Assembly: GCA_035530275.1 (NCBI GenBank) | Contig: DATKVC010000020.1 | Coordinates: 62,001-126,000, forward strand | Origin: CAIJMU01 sp035530275 | GTDB taxonomy: Bacteria > Spirochaetota > Spirochaetia > Treponematales > Rectinemataceae | Reading direction: 5' to 3' | Length of the DNA stretch: 64,000 bases | In this document: in pieces, positions 33,380 through 39,843 of the stretch | How positions within the stretch are numbered: the stretch's first letter is position 1 | How the letters are laid out: every line of letters starts with the position of its first letter | Notes under the pieces: model-generated | What the model was told of the DNA's origin: nothing | The model's database searches: none | The model's input: only the letters and a program-made list of their open reading frames with translations | Made by a program: the position numbers and the translations under genes

Positions 33380-34702
33380 TCAGCCGCGGCGGTCCGGTGA
33401 CGTCGCCCTCCGCGCGGCCGGGGAATCGGTCGCCTCGCCCTTTTTCACCCCGAGCATGAAGCCGAGGGCGATCAGCATGCAGAAGGGGGCGATCAGCATA
33501 ATATTGTTGTAATTGTTATTGGTCAATTGTATGATCCAGCCGTTCAGGTTCGGGCCTGCGATGTTGGAGAGGGTCGAGAACAGGTAGTAGAGGCCGGTGA
33601 AGGTGCCGATCTTCTCAGCGCTCGTGAGATCGACGATCATCGGCAGGGAGTTGATGTTGACGCAGGACCAACCCACTCCGGCGACCATGAGGAAGGCGCC
33701 GGCGACGGTGAGCATGCGGGGACCGCCCGCCCCGAGGGGGATGCCGACGAGGGGCAGGCCCGCGAGGGGCGCGAGGAGGGTCGTCACGGGAAGGACGTAG
33801 AACGAGAAGAGCACAATTGCCATGATGACGAGCCCGATGGAAATCGTCGTCTTGCGCCCGATCTTGCTCGCGAGGATCCCGGAGGGGATGGCGAAGAGGA
33901 CGAAGAGGAGGGGCATGCCCGAAAGGAGGGTCGCCCCGTCCCCCGCGGACAGGCCGAGGCGCTTCACCGCCCAGAGGGTGAAGAAGGCATCGACGGCCGC
34001 ATAGCCGATGAACCAGAAAAAGATGGCGAGGAAAATGCGCGAACCGCTTCGCTCCCTCGACGAGAAGACCTCCTTCAGGCTTTCGAGCATCCGAGGTGGG
34101 GCCTCCTCGGAGGCGCTTCCGGCCCCGACGGCCGGCTCGCGGATGAAGATGAGGACGAGGGCCGCCGAGGCGATGACGAGGGCTGAGCCGAGCCAGAAGG
34201 GAAAGTTGGGGCTGAGCTTGTAGAGGGCGCCGCCCGTCTGGAGGGCGACGATCATGCCGATCCCCCCCATGAAATTGATGATGCCGTTGGCCTGGGATCG
34301 CCTGTCGGATGGTGTGAGGTCGGGCATGAGAGCGATGACGGGGGTTCGCCAGAGGGCCATCGTGAGGATCATCGAACTCGTGCAGGCCACGAATAGAGGA
34401 AGGAAGGATTGCATCGGGATGAGGCCGAAGGCGATGGCCGAAATCGGAGCCCCGACGAGGATGAAGGGCATGCGACGCCCGATCCTCGTGCGCACCCTGT
34501 CCGACCAGGCACCAACGGGCGGCTGGATGAATAGGGCGGCGATATTGTCCAGGGTCATGAAAAAGCCGATCAGCGCTGGTGGAAGATTGAAGCGCTCCGC
34601 GAGGAAGATCGGCACGAAGGCGTTATAGACCCCCCAGAGTATGGACACACCGAAGAATCCGAAGCCGAGAAGAAAGATCCTGCCATAACGGAACTTGTTC
34701 AT
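33380..34702 (-). CDS. MFS transporter of the SLC45 / GPH-like type
   Basis: The 440-residue protein has 12 predicted membrane helices. The loop between helices 2 and 3 is QPPVGAWSDRVRTRIGRRMPFILVGAP, typical of SLC45/sucrose-type and glycoside-pentoside-hexuronide carriers. It is likely a proton- or cation-coupled sugar or small-molecule transporter in the inner membrane. A GGAGGCGAGGGC region precedes the ATG at 34702, which overlaps the GDPD stop as ATGA. The tail is basic and short. Its neighbours suggest a role with phosphodiester or peptide substrates, but the family more often moves sugars. Confidence 0.85.
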   Translation of the reverse strand: MNKFRYGRIFLLGFGFFGVSILWGVYNAFVPIFLAERFNLPPALIGFFMTLDNIAALFIQPPVGAWSDRVRTRIGRRMPFILVGAPISAIAFGLIPMQSFLPLFVACTSSMILTMALWRTPVIALMPDLTPSDRRSQANGIINFMGGIGMIVALQTGGALYKLSPNFPFWLGSALVIASAALVLIFIREPAVGAGSASEEAPPRMLESLKEVFSSRERSGSRIFLAIFFWFIGYAAVDAFFTLWAVKRLGLSAGDGATLLSGMPLLFVLFAIPSGILASKIGRKTTISIGLVIMAIVLFSFYVLPVTTLLAPLAGLPLVGIPLGAGGPRMLTVAGAFLMVAGVGWSCVNINSLPMIVDLTSAEKIGTFTGLYYLFSTLSNIAGPNLNGWIIQLTNNNYNNIMLIAPFCMLIALGFMLGVKKGEATDSPAARRATSPDRRG

Positions 34703-35472
34703 GCCCTCGCCTCCCCTTCCATCGCCTTTGCGGCTTGCCCGTCGATGCGGGACTTTCCTGCTGAACGTATCGCCAGTCCGATATCGGGCCTGTCGGTGAT
34801 GATGGCATGGACGCCCCTGGCGATGAGATCCTCTATCATCTTCGGATCGTTCACCGTCCATACGAAGACGGGCAAGCCGCGCCGGCGCATCCTCGCGAGA
34901 AAGCCCAGGCGGAGGAGGAGGTAGTGGGGCGCGACGAAATCGGCCCCGCAGCGCCTCAGCCTGAAACCGGGGAAGAGCTCGACGATCCTTCTGAGGAGAC
35001 CTTCCCGGGGCCTCTCCACACCGAGGAGGAGGCCTGTCCTGACCCGCGGAGCGAGACGCTTCACCTCGAGTATCGATGCATCGATGAAGGATTTCATCAC
35101 GAAATCGGTCACAACTAGGTGCTTCATGGCGAGCCCGAGGACTTCATTTTCGTAGCCGGGCTCCTTGAGCTCGATGTCGAGGAGGATACGACCCTTCGCC
35201 AGCCTGAAGATCTCCTCGAGGCGCGGGACGGCAAAGCCCCGCGCCCCGGCGATGGCCTGGAGTTCTTCAAGTTTGAGATCGGCTATTTTCCGCCCCTCCA
35301 CGGCCTCGTCGTGGAAGCTGACGAGGACTCCGTCCGCCGTGCGGCGAACGTCGAATTCCATGGCGTCGGCCCCGATCTCGATGGCCTTCTCGAAGGCTTC
35401 CAGGGTGTTCTCGAATTCCACCAGGGCTGATGCGCCTCTGTGCGCGATGATAGCGCCTTGTCGCAGTTCCAT
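34699..35472 (-). CDS. ugpQ: Glycerophosphodiester phosphodiesterase
   Basis: The 257-residue enzyme hydrolyses glycerophosphodiesters to glycerol-3-phosphate and an alcohol. It shows the GDPD motifs AHRGASALVEFENT, GADAMEFDVRRTADGVLVSFHDE (metal and catalytic His) and LLDIELKEPG. There is no signal peptide, so it acts in the cytoplasm like UgpQ. It is the first gene of the GDPD-MFS-PepD operon. The ATG lies six bases after a TATACT box with no ribosome site, so translation is probably leaderless. Confidence 0.9.
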   Translation of the reverse strand: MELRQGAIIAHRGASALVEFENTLEAFEKAIEIGADAMEFDVRRTADGVLVSFHDEAVEGRKIADLKLEELQAIAGARGFAVPRLEEIFRLAKGRILLDIELKEPGYENEVLGLAMKHLVVTDFVMKSFIDASILEVKRLAPRVRTGLLLGVERPREGLLRRIVELFPGFRLRRCGADFVAPHYLLLRLGFLARMRRRGLPVFVWTVNDPKMIEDLIARGVHAIITDRPDIGLAIRSAGKSRIDGQAAKAMEGEARA

Positions 35473-35478
35473 GCAGCC

Positions 35479-35506
35479 AGTATAGTCGCCCGGATTTCGG
35501 CGGGAA
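35479..35506 (-). promoter_or_regulatory. Promoter of the GDPD operon, probably leaderless
   Basis: On the minus strand TTCCCG, then 16 bases, then TATACT. The -10 ends six bases before the ATG at 35472. The -35 is poor, the -10 is strong. Confidence 0.6.
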
Positions 35507-35725
35507 GAACTATCGAGCGAAATTTCGGCATCGAAGTTAATTCTTATTCCAGAAAAAAGGAGCGATCGAAAATCTTACCTCGGTTGAATACTTGGGTGTA
35601 TTATTCCGCGACGACTGGGTCGAAACCGTAGAAAATCCGACGAGCCGATCGTTCGTCCCTCGGCGCATCGCGAAATATCCCGCATCGCAGCCGAAACATC
35701 ACGCCGCAGCACAGGGGAGGCGATA

Positions 35726-37522
35726 ATGGCTAAGGCCAACGAAGGGGAGCCCGCGATCTCGGGCGCTAACGCAAAGAAGGCCTACCTCTCGCGGAAACTG
35801 GCCATGCCTCTGGCAATCGGAGTGCTCGTCACCTTCTCGATAATCGTTGGCCTGCTGGCTGTCATCCTCGTGAATCGCGAAAACAGCCTTCTCGTACTCC
35901 GCGCCGAGGACAACAGCCGCATTCTCACCGAGTCGCTGACCTTCGCCATGAGCAGCGGCATTACCGATGTCACGCCGATCGAGGCATCGATCACGAAGCT
36001 CCCGGGAGTAACGGATTTCCACCTCGATCCGCGCGCGGGTATGACCACGGTCGTCCATCCCGAGCCCGATGCCATCGCCGCCGCTGTCCTCGCCTCCGGG
36101 ACGACAAGGGTGGACAGCGTCGACACCGCCAAGGGGAATGCGCTTCGAGTCACCCAACCTATCATCGCCACCGAAGCCTGCGCGGCCTGCCACGCGAACG
36201 CCACATCGGGAAGTATCGTCGCCGCCACGAGCTTCTTCCTCTCGACCTCGGATTCGCGCAACTTCATCCGCAGCTTTACCTTCGAGGTTGGAGGGCTCGT
36301 CCTCATTGCCACCCTGATACTAGTCGGCGTCGTGCTCGTCACGCTCAGGCTGGTCGTCCTCATGCCGCTTCGCAAGTTGAACGACCTCGTCGCAGACATC
36401 GTCCAGGGACAGGGCGACCTCGCCCGTCGCGTAGAAATCTCCTCGCACGACGAAGTGGGACAGCTCGGCGAGCTCTTCAATGTCTTCGTTCGGCAGACCC
36501 ACGATGTCGTCCTCGGCATCCGCGAGCAGTCGGCCCACACCTCCGCCAATGCCGAGGATCTGGGAGCCGCCGCAGGAAGAACGCGCGGAGCCGTCGACTC
36601 CACGGCCGCCCTGATCGAAGAGGCCCGGCACACCTTCCTCGAGCTCAACAACGAGAATCTGGCCGTGTCTGAATCGACGTCGGGAATTCTCGGCGCCATG
36701 TCGAAGCTCTCGGAAAAGATCGAGGATCAGTCGAGGGCCGTGACGCAGAGCTCCACGGCCGTCACCCAGATGTCGGCCTCGATCGACAGCGTCGCCCGCG
36801 TGACCGACCGCAAGATGGAGACGGCCAACGAGGTCCTCAATGTGACGCAGACCGGGGGAACCCTGGTCGCCCAGGTCGACGCCGAAATCGCGGAGGTCGG
36901 GCGGAGCGTCGCCGACATCGGCAAGGCGATCAAGCTCATCAACGGAATCGCATCCCAAACCAACCTCCTCGCGATGAACGCCTCGATCGAGGCCGCCCAC
37001 GCCGGCGAATTCGGCATGGGTTTTTCGGTGGTCGCTGAGGAGATACGGCGCCTCGCCGAGTCGAGCGCGGCCAACGGCAAGGAGGTCACGGCCGTCCTCA
37101 AGCAGATCATCGCGAGGATCGGCACGGCGCAGGAGGCCGCCCACAAGAGCAGCGAATCCCTCGAAAGGATCGGCCGTGAGGTCTCCGAGCTCGTCGGCGC
37201 CTTCGGAGAGATCGCGGGGAGCACCCGCGAGCTGGCGACGGGAAGCCGCGAGATCGTCCAGGCCTCCGAATCCTTGATGCAGGTCACCGGCGAAATCCGC
37301 CAAATGAGCGAGGGCATGAACGACAAGGCCGAGCGGATCAGCGCGGCCCGCGAGGAGATAGACCGCATTTCGGGCGTCTCGAATGGCGCGATCGAGGAAA
37401 TCTCACGGCGCGCCAAGGAGATCGACGGGGAGATGGACCGCATCGCGGAGCTGAGCGAGAACGGCCTCGAGACGAGCAAACGACTCGGCGACGCGGTCGG
37501 GCGCTTCAAGCTCGAAGGCTGA
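35726..37522 (+). CDS. Methyl-accepting chemotaxis protein with a haem-c type periplasmic sensor
   Basis: The 598-residue receptor has a first membrane helix (about 27-50), a periplasmic domain of about 135 residues, a second helix (about 190-212), a HAMP domain, and a signalling domain with the tip motif GIASQTNLLAMNASIEAAHAGE. The periplasmic part resembles the Tll0287/DUF3365 fold. It contains a haem attachment motif, CAACH at 152-156, in TQPIIATEACAACHA. A covalent haem would let it sense redox state, oxygen or nitric oxide for taxis. A GGGGAGG site precedes the ATG. It stands alone; the 253 bases upstream are AT-rich without a clear promoter. Confidence 0.88.
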   Translation: MAKANEGEPAISGANAKKAYLSRKLAMPLAIGVLVTFSIIVGLLAVILVNRENSLLVLRAEDNSRILTESLTFAMSSGITDVTPIEASITKLPGVTDFHLDPRAGMTTVVHPEPDAIAAAVLASGTTRVDSVDTAKGNALRVTQPIIATEACAACHANATSGSIVAATSFFLSTSDSRNFIRSFTFEVGGLVLIATLILVGVVLVTLRLVVLMPLRKLNDLVADIVQGQGDLARRVEISSHDEVGQLGELFNVFVRQTHDVVLGIREQSAHTSANAEDLGAAAGRTRGAVDSTAALIEEARHTFLELNNENLAVSESTSGILGAMSKLSEKIEDQSRAVTQSSTAVTQMSASIDSVARVTDRKMETANEVLNVTQTGGTLVAQVDAEIAEVGRSVADIGKAIKLINGIASQTNLLAMNASIEAAHAGEFGMGFSVVAEEIRRLAESSAANGKEVTAVLKQIIARIGTAQEAAHKSSESLERIGREVSELVGAFGEIAGSTRELATGSREIVQASESLMQVTGEIRQMSEGMNDKAERISAAREEIDRISGVSNGAIEEISRRAKEIDGEMDRIAELSENGLETSKRLGDAVGRFKLEG

Positions 37523-37530
37523 GGGGACAA

Positions 37531-37554
37531 AAAAAGACCCCCGAAAGGGTCTTT
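37531..37554 (-). terminator. Intrinsic terminator of tRNA-Met (also 3' of the chemoreceptor)
   Basis: AAAGACCC and GGGTCTTT form an 8-bp stem across a 6-base loop. On the minus strand the hairpin is followed by a run of eight T residues just after the tRNA; on the plus strand the T-run is short, so it may also stop the chemoreceptor transcript weakly. Confidence 0.85.
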
Positions 37555-37561
37555 GGTGCTT

Positions 37562-37634
37562 TAGCGAGAGAGGGGGTCGAACCCACGACCGAGCGGATAT
37601 GAGCCGCTTGCTCTGCCAGCTGAGCTATCTCGCC
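37562..37634 (-). tRNA. tRNA-Met (anticodon CAU)
   Basis: A 73-base cloverleaf can be folded: acceptor GGCGAGA with UCUCGCU (first pair G-U), D-stem GCUC/GAGC, anticodon stem AGCGG/CCGCU with loop CUCAUAU, and a TUCGACC T-loop. The anticodon is CAU. No CCA is encoded. The acceptor starts with a normal pair at position 1, unlike initiator tRNA, so elongator Met is most likely; a lysidine-modified Ile tRNA cannot be excluded. The T-stem has one U-U mismatch. Confidence 0.88.
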
Positions 37635-37647
37635 AAGGAGCGTAACG

Positions 37648-37677
37648 TTTATACCCGGGGGCGCCGACCTTGGTCAA
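37648..37677 (-). promoter_or_regulatory. tRNA promoter
   Basis: On the minus strand TTGACC and TATAAA are separated by 18 bases, placing the start a few bases before the mature tRNA 5' end at 37634. Confidence 0.75.
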
Positions 37678-37751
37678 GACGAAGAAGGGTTTGCCGGGCG
37701 GCCACCGCGAAGAAAAGCGTCGTTCGGGCGGCGGGAGGGGCAAGGGGGGGC

Positions 37752-38213
37752 TCAGACTCCGCCCAAGGCCTCGAGGAGCTCCTCCGCATGGCCCTCGGGG
37801 CTTACCTTCGGCCAGGCCTTTTCTATTCGACCTTCCTCGTCGATGAGAAAGGTCGAACGCGAAATACCCATGAATACCTTGCCGTAGAGTTTCTTTTCAC
37901 CCCAGACGCCATAGGCTTCCAGTGCCTTGTGTTCGGGATCCGAGAGAAGGACGAAGGGAAGTCCGTATTTTTCGGCGAACCTCGCGTGGGAAGCGGGCTT
38001 GTCCGCGCTGATCCCGACGACAAGGGCGCCTTTCGAAGTTATTTCGGCATGCCTGTCGCGAAAGCCGCAGGCTTCCTTCGTGCATCCTGGAGTATCGTCC
38101 TTCGGATAGAAATACAGAATGATTTTCCGGCCCTTCCACTCCGCGAGACTTCTCGCCTTGCCTGAGGCGTCCTCGAGAGAAAATCCGGGAGCCTTGTCGC
38201 CTGCCTTGAGCAT
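37752..38213 (-). CDS. bcp: Thioredoxin-dependent peroxiredoxin (Bcp/PrxQ type)
   Basis: The 153-residue protein reduces hydroperoxides in the cytoplasm. It has the peroxidatic cysteine in YPKDDTPGCTKEAC, with the resolving cysteine five residues later as in atypical 2-Cys PrxQ. The start LKAGDKAPGFSLEDASG and the motif SRSTFLIDEEGRI complete the family pattern. AAAGGAAA precedes the ATG. Its reductant could be the Trx-TrxR fusion at 48707. It is a single-gene unit. Confidence 0.93.
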   Translation of the reverse strand: MLKAGDKAPGFSLEDASGKARSLAEWKGRKIILYFYPKDDTPGCTKEACGFRDRHAEITSKGALVVGISADKPASHARFAEKYGLPFVLLSDPEHKALEAYGVWGEKKLYGKVFMGISRSTFLIDEEGRIEKAWPKVSPEGHAEELLEALGGV

Positions 38214-38365
38214 ACATTTTCCTTTCGAAGCCGCGGCTGTCCGCAGCTAACCACGCGGCAAAGATACGAAGGATGGGGATGCCGAGCCAAATTGCGCGCG
38301 TCCGCGGCTCCCCTGCTCTCGTCGGAAATACCGGCGACTTTCGCTTCTTATCGATAGAAACCGCG

Positions 38366-38395
38366 TGGACATCGCGAGGCCTGCCTCGTTATGCT
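38366..38395 (+). promoter_or_regulatory. Promoter of the DUF1232 gene, probably leaderless
   Basis: TGGACA, 18 bases, then TATGCT. The -10 ends seven bases before the ATG at 38403 and no ribosome site is present. Confidence 0.65.
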
Positions 38396-38402
38396 TCCGC
38401 CC

Positions 38403-38816
38403 ATGGCTCTCGGGACTCCCCTTCCCTCGAAATTGAAGATCTGGGCGCGCGGTCTCAAGCGCGAGATCGCCGCTCTTTGGTACGCCACGCGAGACCCGGC
38501 CACGCCCTGGTACGCGAAGGCCCTGGGCTTCGTCATCGTCGGCTACGCGATCTCGCCGATCGACCTCATCCCCGATTTCATCCCGGTCCTCGGCTATCTC
38601 GACGACGTCCTCATCCTCCCCCTCGGGCTCGCCCTCCTTCGCAGGCTGATACCGCGAGAGGTGTTGAAGCGCGCCCGGGCGAAGGCCCAGGAAGGCGGCG
38701 ACGGCAGGCTCAGGAGTCGCGTCGCGGGCTTCGTCATTCTCGCGATCTGGCTGCTCGGCCTGACCGCCGTCATCATCGTCGTCCTGAGTCGATTTTTCGC
38801 GAAGCCGAAATTGTGA
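38403..38816 (+). CDS. DUF1232 membrane protein (YkvA-like)
   Basis: The 137-residue protein has the DUF1232 motif YAKALGFVIVGYAISPIDLIPDFIPVLGYLDDVLILPLGLALLRRLIP, followed by a C-terminal membrane helix (VAGFVILAIWLLGLTAVIIVVL). The family has no known function. I chose the ATG at 38403, which lies seven bases after the TATGCT -10; an in-frame ATG at 38391 lies inside that -10. It sits upstream of uppP but has its own promoter and is separated by 108 bases. Confidence 0.85.
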   Translation: MALGTPLPSKLKIWARGLKREIAALWYATRDPATPWYAKALGFVIVGYAISPIDLIPDFIPVLGYLDDVLILPLGLALLRRLIPREVLKRARAKAQEGGDGRLRSRVAGFVILAIWLLGLTAVIIVVLSRFFAKPKL

Positions 38817-38924
38817 CCTCGGCCGGCCTTCGCTTGTTTCCGAGAGTCTGCCCGCTCTACTTGCGAGGCCGGCGACGATAGATGCAGGCGACGGCCCCGA
38901 TGCCGCGCCTCGGAGGAGTAACCA

Positions 38925-39788
38925 ATGCTTGCAATCCAGGCCGCCATCCTCGGCATAGTCCAGGGCTTGGCTGAGTTCATCCCGATCTCGAGTTCGGCCC
39001 ATCTCGTCATCGTCCCCTGGCTCTTCGGCTGGACCGATCCTGTGCTCAAGGGCCTCACCTTCGACGTGGCCCTCCACATCGGCACCCTCATCGCCCTCGT
39101 GGTCTACTTCGCCTCGGATTGGGGCAAGCTCGTGGTAGCCTTCTTCAGGTCGATCGCAGAACGCAAGATCGGCGACGACCCCGATCGGAAGATGGTCTGG
39201 CTCCTCATCGTCGCCTGCATTCCGGGCGGCATCGCGGGTGTGGCCTTCGAATCGAAGATCTCCGACCTCTTCCATCCGGGCGGATCCATTTCCGGCGCCG
39301 CCATGCTCTGGATGGCGGCCATCATCGCCCTCCTCGGCGCCATCCTCCTCCTCTCCGACTCGCTGGGGAAGAAGAACGTGAACTTCGGCAAGATCGGCTG
39401 GAAGGAAGCCATCACCATCGGTCTCGCCCAGGCCCTTGCCATCTTCCCCGGCGTCTCCCGCTCGGGCTCGACCATCACGGCCGGACTCGCGATCGGCCTC
39501 GAAAGGCCAGCGGCGGCCCGTTTTTCCTTCCTTCTCAGCGCCCCGATCATCGCCGGCGCGGGTGCGAAGAGTCTCATCGAGCTATTCAAAGGCGCCCAAT
39601 CGGGCGCCATTCCTCATTCGGAGCTCATCCTCTTCCCCATCGGTCTCGTCTTCGCGGCGGTGAGCGGATGGTTCTGCATCAAGTTCCTCCTCGCCTTCCT
39701 CCAAAAACATTCCACGAAAGTCTTCGTCTGGTACCGCTGGGCCCTGGCGATTTTCGTCGCAATTGTGGCGATCACGCGGGGCATCTAG
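38925..39788 (+). CDS. uppP: Undecaprenyl-diphosphatase (UppP/BacA)
   Basis: The 287-residue multi-pass membrane enzyme dephosphorylates undecaprenyl diphosphate for recycling of the cell-wall lipid carrier. It has the two signature blocks: QGLAEFIPISSSAHL near the N-terminus (catalytic Glu and Ser-rich loop) and FPGVSRSGSTITAGLAIGLERPAAARFSFLLSAP in the second half (catalytic Arg). GGAGGAG precedes the ATG. A GC-rich inverted repeat at 39796-39820 follows the stop. The family call is secure. Confidence 0.95.
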   Translation: MLAIQAAILGIVQGLAEFIPISSSAHLVIVPWLFGWTDPVLKGLTFDVALHIGTLIALVVYFASDWGKLVVAFFRSIAERKIGDDPDRKMVWLLIVACIPGGIAGVAFESKISDLFHPGGSISGAAMLWMAAIIALLGAILLLSDSLGKKNVNFGKIGWKEAITIGLAQALAIFPGVSRSGSTITAGLAIGLERPAAARFSFLLSAPIIAGAGAKSLIELFKGAQSGAIPHSELILFPIGLVFAAVSGWFCIKFLLAFLQKHSTKVFVWYRWALAIFVAIVAITRGI

Positions 39789-39795
39789 CCAGTTC

Positions 39796-39820
39796 GGGCG
39801 GGACCTACGCGGTCCCGCCC
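39796..39820. repeat. GC-rich inverted repeat between convergent uppP and nifS-selD
   Basis: GGGCGGGACC and GGTCCCGCCC form a perfect 10-bp stem with the loop TACGC. There is no T-run, so it may be a bidirectional, factor-assisted terminator. Confidence 0.6.
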
Positions 39821-39843
39821 TCGCCTATCCTCTCGTCGCCCAC

